A stretch of DNA of 64,000 nt from Dyadobacter endophyticus (GTDB lineage Bacteria; Bacteroidota; Bacteroidia; Cytophagales; Spirosomataceae). The number at the start of each line of letters is the position of its first letter. The stretch's first letter is position 1. Position numbers and translations under genes: made by a program. This document shows, one piece after another, positions 1-9,200 of the stretch. The stretch spans positions 1,488,001 through 1,552,000 of the forward strand of contig NZ_BMIA01000001.1 of assembly GCF_014641595.1 (NCBI RefSeq). The letters run 5' to 3'. A model generated the notes under the pieces. It had not been told where the DNA came from, did not search any database, and saw nothing but the letters and a program-made list of their open reading frames with translations.

Positions 1-345
1 GTCTGTAACGGCCAACTCGAATGTCGTCTTAATGGCCAGACAGCTGTTGCTGCTGTACAAAATCGAATTGACCGACTCGTTGATGATACTGATCAGCGCT
101 TTCGATGCAGATTTGAATCCTGATGCATGCGTTTGAAGCGCCCCAGCCCGGGCCTGGGTATAATCGTCGATACACCTGATAAAAAGCTGACGTTTGTCGC
201 CAATGGTATTGTAAAGGCTGCTGGGGTTGATCTGCATGGCGTCAGTCAAGTCGCGCATCGATGCGCCATTATAGCCTTTCTTCCAAAAGACTTCCATTGC
301 TTTCCGGATCGCATCCTGCTGATTAAATTCTACCAATCGTGCCAT
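1..345 (-). CDS. TetR/AcrR family transcriptional regulator (C-terminus cut by window edge)
   Basis: Read on the minus strand from ATG at 345, the first 115 residues start MARLVEFNQQDAIRKAMEVF and continue with a TetR helix-turn-helix (about residues 8-55: GYNGASMRDLTDAMQI, then SSLYNTIGDKRQLF). This is the classic TetR N-terminal DNA-binding domain. The ligand-binding C-terminal half lies beyond position 1, so the effector cannot be guessed. It is divergent from the dehydrogenase pair starting at 500, and a near-perfect palindrome lies between them at 367-394, the expected arrangement for a TetR repressor that controls itself and the neighbouring operon. Family call is firm; target operon is inferred. 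Confidence 0.88.
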   Translation of the reverse strand, partial: MARLVEFNQQDAIRKAMEVFWKKGYNGASMRDLTDAMQINPSSLYNTIGDKRQLFIRCIDDYTQARAGALQTHASGFKSASKALISIINESVNSILYSSNSCLAIKTTFELAVTD

Positions 346-366
346 AAGTAAAAGCAAAGATAATGC

Positions 367-394
367 CATTTCTGAAACAATCGTTTCAGAAATG
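367..394. promoter_or_regulatory. Palindromic operator, probably for the adjacent TetR repressor
   Basis: Two perfect 12-base arms, CATTTCTGAAAC and GTTTCAGAAATG, flank a 4-base centre (AATC). The palindrome sits 21 bp upstream of the TetR start (345) and about 105 bp before the first dehydrogenase (500). The inner TGAAAC/GTTTCA pair resembles known TetR-family operators. Binding by the TetR protein is inferred from position and symmetry. Confidence 0.7.
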
Positions 395-499
395 AAAATA
401 AAGTCGGGCAGTAATTTTGGATACAGATTATACCTGATTGGAAACATGATGCTGCCGGTAACGCCGGAGCTTTGCATCGAACATTTAACCCAATAAAAC

Positions 500-1321
500 A
501 TGCAAACCATATTCATCACCGGCGCTTCGTCCGGATTGGGCAAAGCAGCCGCCAGGTTGTTTCAAGCCAGGGGCTGGAAAGTCATCGCTACGATGCGTAA
601 TCCTGAAAAGGAAACAGAACTTGACCGGTTGGCCAATGTCACACTGTTGCCATTGGATGTGACCGACGCGGCGCAAGTAAAATTGACAATTCAAAAGGCC
701 ATCACGTCCGGCGTCGACGTGGTGCTCAACAATGCGGGCTACGGGCTTGTGGGTGGTTTTGAAGGCTATTCGGACGACCAGATCAGAAAACAACTGGAAA
801 CGAATTTACTGGGTGTTTTCAGGGTTTCCCAGCCATTTGTAACCTATTTCAGGGAGCAAAATAGGAAAGGCCTGGTTGTTACGGTCACCTCGGCTGCCGG
901 CATTGCGGCCAATCCGCTGGCTTCGGTATACAGCGCCACCAAATTCGCTTTGGAAGGTTGGAGTGAGGCGATGAACTACGAAGTCAACCAGTTCGGCATT
1001 CGTTTTAAGACCGTCGCTCCCGGCGCAATGAATACCGACTATGTAGGAAGGTCATTGGCCTTCGTCGCCCATGATGCTTATTCGCCGCTCTGGAACAAGA
1101 TGATGTCCGGATTCGAGGACGGAAGCACCAACGTGGTTTTCTCCGAACCCTCGGAAATCGCGGAAATTATTTACCAGGCTGCCACCGACGGCAAGCCGCA
1201 ACTCCGGTATCTGGCAGGCCCAGACGCGGTCAATGCTGCGAGGGAACGCCAGGAAATGGGCCTTCAGGCACATAGCGAACAAATCAGCAAACTTTATCAA
1301 ATTAACGAAAATGGAAAGTGA
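500..1321 (+). CDS. Short-chain dehydrogenase/reductase (SDR), oxidoreductase
   Basis: Cytoplasmic classical SDR of 273 residues. The Rossmann cofactor loop TGASSGLG is at residues 7-14, NNAG at 77-80, and the catalytic Ser131, Tyr144 and Lys148 (YSATK) are all present, so it should be an active NAD(P)(H)-dependent enzyme. Substrate cannot be read from the sequence. No acidic residue obviously selects NAD over NADP; Arg33 after the second strand is compatible with NADPH. The 3' end overlaps the next SDR by 11 bp, so the two are almost certainly co-transcribed and translationally coupled. ATG at 500 gives the glycine-rich loop its normal distance from the N-terminus. Likely controlled by the palindrome at 367-394. 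Confidence 0.93.
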   Translation: MQTIFITGASSGLGKAAARLFQARGWKVIATMRNPEKETELDRLANVTLLPLDVTDAAQVKLTIQKAITSGVDVVLNNAGYGLVGGFEGYSDDQIRKQLETNLLGVFRVSQPFVTYFREQNRKGLVVTVTSAAGIAANPLASVYSATKFALEGWSEAMNYEVNQFGIRFKTVAPGAMNTDYVGRSLAFVAHDAYSPLWNKMMSGFEDGSTNVVFSEPSEIAEIIYQAATDGKPQLRYLAGPDAVNAARERQEMGLQAHSEQISKLYQINENGK

Positions 1322-2057
1322 AAATCTAAGAGGCAAAGTGGCGGTTATTACAGGGGCCAGCAGCGGTATAGGCGAGGCGATCGCAAGATATCTGGCCACT
1401 CAGGGTGTCTGGGTAAGCCTTGGCGCGCGACGGAAGGATAAACTGCAAGCGCTTGAAGAGCAAATCAATTCATCTGGCGGAAGAGCAACCATACAAATTA
1501 CGGATATCACACAAAAAGATTCGGTCGATGGCCTTATCCGGCATACTTTGAATACATTTGGTCATGTGGATGTGATGATTAACAATGCCGGGGTAATGCT
1601 ATTGTCGAAGCTGGAAGAGCTGCGCGTTGAAGAATGGGAAGCTATGATTGATACTAACCTGAAGGGAATGCTCTACGGAATAGGCGCTGTCTTGCCGCAC
1701 TTCAAAAGCAGGATGCAGGGGCAATTCATCAATATTTCTTCCCTGTCCGGGCACCGGGTGGATCCCACGAGTGCGGTGTATTCCGCCACAAAATTTGCCG
1801 TCAGGGCATTGTCGGAAGGATTGCGCCAGGAAATCAAGCCCTACAACATTCGCACAACGGTTATTTCTCCGGGTATTATCCAATCTGACCTGACCGGGGG
1901 AATCACAGACCCTTTCGCAAGGGAAATGGTCAAGGGAATGGCAGCGATGGCCATTTCGGCAGATGCGATCGCCCATTCGGTGGCACACGCGATTTGCCAG
2001 CCAGGCGATGTTGATATCAGTGAAATGATCATCCGACCGACCGCTCAGCCGTATTGA
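1311..2057 (+). CDS. Short-chain dehydrogenase/reductase (SDR), second copy
   Basis: 248-residue classical SDR starting MESENLRGKVAVITG. The cofactor loop TGASSGIG is at 14-21, NNAG at 91-94, Ser144, Tyr157 and Lys161 (YSATK) complete the active site. Its GARR segment at 38-41 suggests NADPH preference (inference). Start chosen at 1311 because the Rossmann motif then lies at the usual distance; an upstream in-frame ATG at 1233 would add 26 residues inside the preceding gene. It overlaps the preceding SDR by 11 bp. It resembles YdfG-type oxidoreductases more than the first copy does, so the two are paralogues with probably different substrates rather than a recent duplication. Confidence 0.93.
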   Translation: MESENLRGKVAVITGASSGIGEAIARYLATQGVWVSLGARRKDKLQALEEQINSSGGRATIQITDITQKDSVDGLIRHTLNTFGHVDVMINNAGVMLLSKLEELRVEEWEAMIDTNLKGMLYGIGAVLPHFKSRMQGQFINISSLSGHRVDPTSAVYSATKFAVRALSEGLRQEIKPYNIRTTVISPGIIQSDLTGGITDPFAREMVKGMAAMAISADAIAHSVAHAICQPGDVDISEMIIRPTAQPY

Positions 2058-2088
2058 ACTAATTTTTTCACCCCGCTTATCACCAGCT

Positions 2089-3006
2089 ATGATCATGGAA
2101 AATCCGCCACAAATGATTCAGAGTATATCCGAGCTGCTCCGGATGCTGCATTTGCCCAAGCCCATGCATCCGCTGGTAGCATTGGTTGACTACAAAGACA
2201 TTCGTGCAGATACCAGTCATCTGGGAATGGGATACGTGCTGAATTTTTATAAGATATCTTTCAAAAAGCATTTTGCGGGCCAAATCCGGTATGGGCAAGG
2301 ATACTATGATTTTGAGGAGGGAGGCCTTTCATTCACAGCCCCTAACCAGGTCATTGCTGCTGCTGAAGAAGAAAAGGATTACAGTGGTTACACGCTTCTT
2401 TTTCACCCCGATTTTATCCGAAACTATACTATTGGAAAGAATATCGTGAAATACGGATTCTTTGCCTATTCGGTAGCGGAAGCCCTGTATTTGTCCGATA
2501 AGGAAAAGCAGGTCATATTTTCGGTGTTCGATGCGATTGCGATCGAGCTGGACAACAATATCGACCAGTTCAGTCAGGATGTGCTGGTGACGCAGATAGA
2601 GCTGTTACTCAATTATAGCAGCCGCTTCTACAACCGGCAGTTCATCACCCGCAAAGTGGTGCATAATGAACTGATCGTTGAAATGGAATCCTATTTGAAT
2701 GGATTTTTTAATTCAGAAAAGCCACTATTCGGCGGTCCTCCCACGGTGCAGCAAGTGGCTGCGCACCTGAAAGTTTCGCCGCGCTATCTGAGCGACATGC
2801 TACGATCGCTTACTGGCCAGACAACCCAGCAGCATATTCACAACAAACTGATCGATAGGGCGAAGGACATCCTAAGTACGAGCAATCTGACGATCGCGGA
2901 AATCGCCTATCAATTGGGGTTCGAGTACCCGCAATCGTTCAATAAGCTCTTTAAAAACAAGACCAGGGTATCGCCGCTCGAATACCGGCAGTCGTTCAAC
3001 AACTGA
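2089..3006 (+). CDS. AraC family transcriptional regulator
   Basis: 305 residues. The C-terminal part (about 215-302) carries two helix-turn-helix units of the AraC/XylS type: VAAHLKVSPRYLSDMLR, followed by IAEIAYQLGFEYPQSFNKLF and the closing P-x-E-Y motif (SPLEYR). The N-terminal region looks like a small cupin-like effector domain with no clear ligand. It begins 31 bp after the second SDR on the same strand and probably belongs to the same operon, so this cluster carries both a TetR and an AraC regulator. ATG at 2089 is used; a second ATG two codons on (2095) is equally possible. Confidence 0.9.
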   Translation: MIMENPPQMIQSISELLRMLHLPKPMHPLVALVDYKDIRADTSHLGMGYVLNFYKISFKKHFAGQIRYGQGYYDFEEGGLSFTAPNQVIAAAEEEKDYSGYTLLFHPDFIRNYTIGKNIVKYGFFAYSVAEALYLSDKEKQVIFSVFDAIAIELDNNIDQFSQDVLVTQIELLLNYSSRFYNRQFITRKVVHNELIVEMESYLNGFFNSEKPLFGGPPTVQQVAAHLKVSPRYLSDMLRSLTGQTTQQHIHNKLIDRAKDILSTSNLTIAEIAYQLGFEYPQSFNKLFKNKTRVSPLEYRQSFNN

Positions 3007-3100
3007 ATGGCAACCCGAAAAAACATTTTGCGGTCAGGGGCCGAACATGCGTTTGCGAGTCTATCTCGCATTGCATGTCCGGCCCCATTGCCCAATACAC

Positions 3101-3559
3101 TTAAATGCCCGCCAGCACTGCCGGATCGCCTGAGCGCCATACATTGTCGATTGTGACGCGCTGAATGACCCAGACTTCCCGCTCTTTGATTAACTCGACA
3201 TCATAGCGGTTTTTCATCAGGTAGTGGCGTGAAGGATCGTTCGAAGGCACGTGCTGGGCTTCCACCAGCGCGTCGAGCGTAGCCTTTTGCCCGTCAATGT
3301 GCACACGTGGGTTGCTCACGGAATGTGTAGTGTCCACCTGGCCAAGCGAACTTGTCAGCGCCGCCACAATGGTGTCGCGGCCTTGCAATACCGGATATTC
3401 AAACCCTGCTTTTTTGCCTGCGGGCCCGAAATCGGATACCGCGTCGGCCGCGAAGGCCGATGCAAGAAGCTCATTGTTGCGCTGGTCCAGACCGGCGGCA
3501 AAGCGATACAACGTGTCTACAACGGCTAGTTTGTCTATGGTTTCCTGAAAGATTGTCAT
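3101..3559 (-). CDS. NTF2-like/SnoaL-like small protein
   Basis: 152 residues beginning MTIFQETIDKLAVVDTLYRF. The pattern (helical start, LDQRNNELLASAFAADAV, then VAALTSSLGQVDTTHSVSNPRVHIDG and a mixed beta sheet ending in VIQRVTIDNVWRSGDP) fits the SnoaL-like/NTF2 cone fold, often found in isomerases, dehydratases or as ligand-binding partners in steroid-like metabolism. No function can be assigned. Convergent with the AraC gene. Start taken at 3559; an upstream start at 3601 would add 14 residues (MSCEFFHFNIQEIN) with no family support. Confidence 0.8.
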   Translation of the reverse strand: MTIFQETIDKLAVVDTLYRFAAGLDQRNNELLASAFAADAVSDFGPAGKKAGFEYPVLQGRDTIVAALTSSLGQVDTTHSVSNPRVHIDGQKATLDALVEAQHVPSNDPSRHYLMKNRYDVELIKEREVWVIQRVTIDNVWRSGDPAVLAGI

Positions 3560-3698
3560 GTTAATTTCTTGTATGTTGAAATGAAAAAATTCACATGACA
3601 AAGGTCCTTATTGCCTGATGAGAAAAATGGGCTTTTTCAAACGCAAAATCAGCAAAATCAAACGTGCTGGCGACCGGGGCAAATAGTCTTATTGACAC

Positions 3699-5009
3699 CT
3701 AAGATGCCTGTCGAAGCTTGCCGGTTTTGGTAAACAACCGATCCCGAACTAGTCCCACGTTTTCACTAATCCGCGATTTTCTTACCCTACAGTAACGCAT
3801 CGTAGTTCTAATGTTCCGATGGCCAAGCATTTTGCTGACGTCTTCCAAGGGCACACCATTATTCAGCATCATATCAGCAAAAAAATGCCTCGCGTCATGA
3901 GTATCTAGCCTCCTTATACTTCCAGTGACATCACGGATGTCGCAGAGATCTGCCAGCTCCTTCAAATACGTATTGTACCTGAAATTACTTTTTACTGGAA
4001 TCAGCTTATCGTGGGCCACACAGTAGGGATGGCCCTTATACTTCTCAATCAATTCCTCTACAATCGGCAGTATGGGGACCATTTCACCGACCTGTGTTTT
4101 TCCTCGTTTGCGCACGAGCCACCTTTCCCTCTTGGAGCCGACAAGCGTAATGCTATCCCTTGTCAGTCCATAGATGTCCTGGTAGGCAAAGCCTGTAAAG
4201 CATTGAAAGATGAAAGCGTCGCGCACCTCAGCTAACCTTTCAACGTGCAACTTTTTTCGGTGAATTCTTTCGACCTGCTCGAACTCTAGTGGTATCACTT
4301 CAACATCCCCGCCGGAGCATTTAAAACCTTCCATGGGGTTCCTCGTTATGAAGTCCTTTTTGACGCCGATTTTAACTATCTGCCTGGTCCATTTCACATC
4401 CTTGCGAGCAGATACCTCCGCGAGCGGTTTGAGCTTGTGGAGCGTCAGGTATTCGTAGAGTTCTTCGGCAAACAGACCAGATAACTCTGAAAAATTCAGG
4501 TCAGATGCTTTGTACTGAAACTGGATGAAAGATGTAACGTGTCTTTTAAGTTTGCGCCAGTGCCGCAGTGTGTTGTCTGAACGCATCCCGCGCTGGACCA
4601 TCAGTTCAAATTTCTCGATGTGCTCGTCGAATGCTTGAAGTAGGGTCTGCTGCTTCTTCAATCCTGGCTGGGGAGCATTGTCTTTGTCTTCAACCGGTTT
4701 GCCTTTGAAGACATTTTTAAGCATCGTCGGCGTGATGCATTCAAACTGCGATTGCAGCACCATGAACTGGGAAGTGAGCGAAGTACGCGCCTGATCGATG
4801 GCAATGTTGATCAGTTTAGCTTCCATACCTGAGGCAGTGATTTTTTTGGTTTGGTTGCACCAGTCATCGGGGTGCACTTTTTTGCCTAGCGAGATTTCCT
4901 CATCGAGGCCATCGATTGTAATCCGCACATAAATCGGCGCTTTGCCGTCTTTGGTTGCTTTGGCTTTGAATAGCCAGAAGAGGATCGAAAGTTTCTGATT
5001 GCTTTTCAT
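3699..5009 (-). CDS. Tyrosine-type site-specific integrase/recombinase
   Basis: 436 residues with the usual Bacteroidota integrase order: arm-binding domain (about 8-95), SAM-like core-binding domain (120-220) and catalytic domain (240-425). Seen in the catalytic domain: Lys304, His371-x-x-Arg374 (HDAR), His397 (LGHRN) and the nucleophile Tyr406 (TTMRY). The position of the first catalytic arginine is Ala275 (TGFAYQDIY). A non-arginine at this site is known from the CTnDOT-type integrase, so the protein is more likely an active member of that branch than a dead one. It lies 250 bp from the 3' end of tRNA-Lys and reads away from it, the common arrangement at one end of an integrated element. 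Repeats at 5109-5172 separate the two. Confidence 0.93.
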   Translation of the reverse strand: MKSNQKLSILFWLFKAKATKDGKAPIYVRITIDGLDEEISLGKKVHPDDWCNQTKKITASGMEAKLINIAIDQARTSLTSQFMVLQSQFECITPTMLKNVFKGKPVEDKDNAPQPGLKKQQTLLQAFDEHIEKFELMVQRGMRSDNTLRHWRKLKRHVTSFIQFQYKASDLNFSELSGLFAEELYEYLTLHKLKPLAEVSARKDVKWTRQIVKIGVKKDFITRNPMEGFKCSGGDVEVIPLEFEQVERIHRKKLHVERLAEVRDAFIFQCFTGFAYQDIYGLTRDSITLVGSKRERWLVRKRGKTQVGEMVPILPIVEELIEKYKGHPYCVAHDKLIPVKSNFRYNTYLKELADLCDIRDVTGSIRRLDTHDARHFFADMMLNNGVPLEDVSKMLGHRNIRTTMRYCRVRKSRISENVGLVRDRLFTKTGKLRQAS

Positions 5010-5108
5010 CCTTCACATTTTTAAGTGATCTAATGTTCCCTGTGGGGACTTCCCGCAGGCGACGCATCGATTTCCTCAAAACCACATCACACAAGCTATT
5101 TTCGGAAA

Positions 5109-5172
5109 TTCGGTTACCTAATTTAGAAAATCATATAGGTAACCGAAACGGTAACCGAATCGGATAGGTTAC
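5109..5172. repeat. GGTAACC repeat cluster between integrase and tRNA-Lys
   Basis: A 12-base inverted pair, TTCGGTTACCTA (5109-5120) and TAGGTAACCGAA (5136-5147), is followed by a direct repeat of GGTAACCGAA at 5150-5159 and a shorter TAGGTTAC at 5165-5172. The two direct copies start 12 bp apart, about one helical turn. The location, upstream of the integrase and next to the tRNA, suits recombinase arm sites, an excisionase site or an autorepressor site. The role is inferred. Confidence 0.6.
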
Positions 5173-5233
5173 TTTGATCAGGAATGACTCAAAAATTTTG
5201 GAACAAGCTGATTTTCAGAACAATTTAAAACAG

Positions 5234-5257
5234 AAAAGCGCCCTTTGAGGCGCTTTC
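5234..5257 (-). terminator. Rho-independent terminator of tRNA-Lys
   Basis: On the minus strand, immediately after the tRNA 3' end, AAAGCGCC and GGCGCTTT form a GC-rich hairpin ending in a short T run (TTTTCTGTTTT). Confidence 0.8.
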
Positions 5258-5259
5258 AG

Positions 5260-5332
5260 TGATCCCGCTGGGATTCGAACCCAGGACCCATACATTAAAA
5301 GTGTATTGCTCTACCAGCTGAGCTACGGAATC
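5260..5332 (-). tRNA. tRNA-Lys, anticodon TTT
   Basis: 73-nt cloverleaf on the minus strand. The acceptor stem pairs GATTCCG with CGGGATC (one G-T pair), the D arm is GCTCAGCTGGTAGAGC, the anticodon loop CTTTTAA reads TTT, and the T arm contains GGTTCGAATCC. The discriminator base is A and no CCA is encoded (CTG follows). The integrase gene lies on the 3' side, as expected if the tRNA 3' end serves as an attachment site; no second copy of the 3' end was seen in the window. Confidence 0.97.
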
Positions 5333-5801
5333 ATTCCGATGTTGGTGCTTCGAAAAACTTGGCGTTTCGGGCTTGCTGATGCACTTCATAGGAAGTTAAC
5401 AATCAGTGTCGCTGCTGGCGTTTTTTGTTTTTCGTTTCGCCGTATCGTGGTGCAAAAGTACAATTGGGATTTTACCAAACAAATTTTGAGAGCACTATTT
5501 TTTGGGCTCAAATGCAGGAAATTTCGCAATGGGCTCAGATTTAGAAATTTAAACGTCTAAAAAAATTTAAATTTTTTTGATTTCATATCCCGATAATATG
5601 CAGACTCTAGGTAGGCGATGGGCCGTGGGAGGGACATAATGTTCGCAGAGCGGAAGAAAAGCCGCGATGATGTGTTGTTCCGGATATCAGATGTTTTCCG
5701 CCAGCTATGTGGATAGGGGCGCCAGATTTGAACCCATAAACATTTGCGCGGCGTTTATGGCGATTTTTAGGATATCAATCAATCAAATCAACAGCAGGCG
5801 T
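5333..5801. other. Intergenic region upstream of tRNA-Lys
   Basis: About 470 bp with the tRNA promoter at its left end (reading left). Open frames here either overlap the tRNA or lack any protein-like composition. Nothing else recognisable. Confidence 0.5.
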
Positions 5802-5945
5802 ATGGAAAGAGGCGGTAACCCGGTAAAAAAAGAGGGGAGGAGGTTGGCGAAAGGGGAGATCAGGAAATTCTTTGACCGGGAGTTCGACTGGATTGCATTA
5901 TTGCTGATCACGGTAATCATCCTGCTGAGCCTCGTATTTTTCTGA
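5802..5945 (+). CDS. Small single-span membrane protein (candidate)
   Basis: 47 residues starting MERGGNPVKKEGRRLAKGEI: a basic, soluble N-terminus, then an acidic patch (FFDREFD) and one C-terminal hydrophobic helix (WIALLLITVIILLSLVFF, residues 30-47). The tail-anchored layout, followed directly by a stop, is typical of real small membrane proteins. No family recognised. A longer in-frame start at 5667 adds an unlikely Cys-rich leader. It is 21 bp before another small frame (5967) and about 250 bp before the sensor kinase at 6201, on the same strand. Coding status is uncertain. Confidence 0.4.
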   Translation: MERGGNPVKKEGRRLAKGEIRKFFDREFDWIALLLITVIILLSLVFF

Positions 5946-5966
5946 ACGCCGGTCGCACATGCGCTT

Positions 5967-6146
5967 ATGAAGACACTTTTAGGTTACCTTACTTTTGCAG
6001 CTTTGCTCGCGCTCTGTTATGTCGAAAAAATAAACGCCGAGGCTGCGAAAAGCCGGGCCCGCGGAAGACCTGCCCGGCATCATGCGCAGCGTCGCGGACC
6101 GGTTTGGGTGGGGCAGCATCTTACCGTCGTACAATTGAAGCAGTAA
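5967..6146 (+). CDS. Small exported, basic protein (candidate)
   Basis: 59 residues: a hydrophobic signal-like start (MKTLLGYLTFAALLALCYVE) followed by a very basic stretch rich in Arg and His (SRARGRPARHHAQRRGP) and ending VVQLKQ. The start codon and hydrophobic segment look like a signal peptide or membrane anchor. No family recognised. It lies between the 47-residue membrane protein and the sensor kinase. Caution: an AT-rich TACTTTTG promoter-like word occurs inside it, which could instead mark a promoter for the kinase. Confidence 0.35.
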   Translation: MKTLLGYLTFAALLALCYVEKINAEAAKSRARGRPARHHAQRRGPVWVGQHLTVVQLKQ

Positions 6147-6200
6147 GAAGCCCGGCTGTTGCGCTTAAAGATATTATTTGCTCAGCTTTCCTGAACCCGC

Positions 6201-9200
6201 ATGCGGATTACCGGTCTTTTGATCCTCATTTTCTTGCTCAGCCGGAGCGTCTGTGCACAGATGCCCGTTCTTACGCTCGAACATCTTACCACAAAGGAAG
6301 GGTTGCCTTCAAACGACGTCTGGTGCCTCAATAAGGATCGCCGGGGGTTTCTGTGGATCGGTACCGGGCGTAACCTTTGCAGGTACGATGGTTATTCGTT
6401 CCTGCGCCTGGACAGTCTGCAACTCGGATATTGCTCGGGCGTGTCGGCCGATTCCAAAGGCGATTTGTACACGTCGGTGGACACCCGCGGCATTGCCCGA
6501 ATCGATCGCAACACGATGGAAGTGACCACATTGGTGCAGAATAATTATGACGACCAGGACACGGGTAACGACCTTCACGAGCAGGGAACGGTGGACTCAT
6601 ATGATCAGATGTGGGTTTGTGATTATACTTCCGTGCAGCGATACGATATAGCCAAAAAGAAGCTTTTCCGCTATACTTTTGCCGCTTCCGGTGACGGCGA
6701 TGTGTACCAGTATGCCAGCTTCTTCGAAGACCGCCAACGTGTATTGTGGATCGTTTCGGAATTGGGGCTTTATTATTATGACCGTAAAGCGGATAAGCTG
6801 GTGTGTGTGCTGGGGCCGGCATCGATTTATTCTGAAAACCGCGTCAGTATCCGCCTGAGCCGTGGTTCCCAGGACGACGCGGGTAATTTATGGATCGGGG
6901 GCTATGAATATGGTTTAATAAAATATTCGCCTTCCGATCACAGCTTTTCGATACGGAAGGCTGGCTTTGAGCAGAATGATGTCGTTTGCGCCCGGGAATC
7001 CCGTGATGAGAACGGCCGTAAACTGATTTTTGTCGGAACGAATGACGGCGTTAGTGTCTATTACCCCGAGCGGAACGAGCTGTACCATCTTCCCGAATTT
7101 TATAATAAAGGCATTCGCATCAAGGATATGTACGACGACGATACCAATGGGATTCTGTGGATAGGTACGAGCGACGGCATATTCAAATACCGTTATCGGA
7201 ATATAGGGGTTCGCACGGTGGCGATACCAGCCGACGTGGTACGCCAGCCCGTGCAGGTATCGAGCATCCAGCCTGCCGAGGGCGGTGGTTACTGGCTCGG
7301 CCTTTCGCATTCAGGAGTGCTGCATTGGCTGCCTTCCGCGAACCGGTTCAAACTTTACCGCTTCGATCAGGAAGAGGCTTTCACCAACAAAGTCAGGACG
7401 ATCGGCGGAAAGGCGTTTGTGTTTACCGAGAAAGGGGTTTTTACAGGTGATGTCAATTCGGGTCGCTTCCGCCCCTGGCATTCAGGAACGGTGCCCTCCC
7501 GAAACGTCGATTTCAGGGATGGGCTGCTGGATCGCAAAGGCCGTTTGTGGATCGCGAACCTGAATGAAGGACTCAAAGTATTCGACCCGGTTACCAACAA
7601 GGAGCTGCATCTGTGGGCGCCCGAAGAGGGACGGAAACTGGTGCACCAGAATTATGTCAAGGGCATCCGTGAAACACCCGACGGGAGAATCTGGATTGCC
7701 GCCTGCTCGCGTGGTTTGTTCTTTTTTGATGAAAAGAAAGCTGCATTTACAAATATTCAGGAGCTGGCGGTGAATAAGGGCCGGCGGTTGGGAGGCGATT
7801 GCATCAACGGTATTCAGGTGGCACCCGATGGTTCCATTCTGGTGGCCAGCTGGGGTGGCGTTTCCAAGATAGCGCCCAATGGTATGATCAGGCAGTCGTT
7901 CGATTTCAAGTCGGGTACTTTAATGGATACCTATTGTGCAGATATCGCAGAGACGCCAGACGGCCGGTTCTGGTTCAGTACCAATGAGGCTATTCATGTC
8001 GCAGATCCGAAAACGCGCTCGGTTCGCTATCTTACGACTATCGATGGCCTCCGCAGCAACGCGCCGGTGGGTTTTTATTACAATGCACCCGGTGAATTGT
8101 TGCTGGGGTATATCAATACTTTGAATATACTCGATATGAAACAGCTCGGGGGGAGCGTGCGGTCGCCGGGGATCGCGCTGGCTTCCGTGGAGGTAAAGGG
8201 GAAAAAGCTTTTTCAGGATACGGCAAACAAAATCGTGCTTCAACCCGACGAAAACTCTGTCAATTTCAGTTTCACCACACTGAATTTCGAACCGGCGTCG
8301 CAAAATCGGTTCAGCTATCAGCTCGAAGGTTATAACGACGATTGGACGGACATCGGCAACGAGCATACCGTTTCATTCGCGAATTTGCCCGCTAGCACCT
8401 ATACGTTGCGCGTGCGCAGCAGCAACGCGTCTGGTAATGCAAGCAAGGAACCGTTGGTGATCCAGCTAACGATCCGGCCTTACTTTACCAATACGTGGTT
8501 TTTCAGGGTGATTATCGGCCTCACGATCGCCGGGTTGATCGTCGCCATGATGCGATGGCGGGTGGATACCCTCGCGGAGCGGAACCGGCTCGACCTGCAA
8601 ATCACCGAATGGAGGCTCAAAGCATTGCAGTCGCAAATGAACCCGCATTTCCTGTTCAACTCGCTCAATTCGGTGCAGAATTACCTGCTCACTAACAGGG
8701 GGGTCGAGGGGGCAAAGTACCTCTCCAAGTTTTCCAAACTCGTGCGGCGTATTATGGAAAATTCAAACCACCAGTATTTGTCGTTCGAGAAGATCATCGA
8801 CACGCTGCGGATGTATGTCGAGATCGAGTCTTTCCGGTTCAATCACGAGTTTACCTATACTTTTGAAATAGAAGAAAATGACGTGCTCCTCGATGCTCTG
8901 CTGCCGCCCATGCTGTTGCAGCCGTACGTGGAGAATGCGATCTGGCACGGGCTGATGCCCAAGGAAGGCGAGAAAAAACTGACGATCACGGCACGTTTGA
9001 GCGACCGCCACATTATTTGTACGATCGGCGACAATGGGGTCGGGCGGGACTTTTCACCTCGGACGGAAGGGCACATTTCGAGGGGGCAGGAAATGACGCG
9101 GGGCATATTCGAAGCATTGCGGCAGAAGGACAGCGAAGCCCGCATTGAAATGATCGATCTTTTTGATGACCAAAACAAACCGGCCGGAACGCTGGTCAAA

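Noticed and set aside
5306..5560. 84-residue open frame over tRNA-Lys
   Set aside because: Overlaps the tRNA and uses a TTG start; no protein character.
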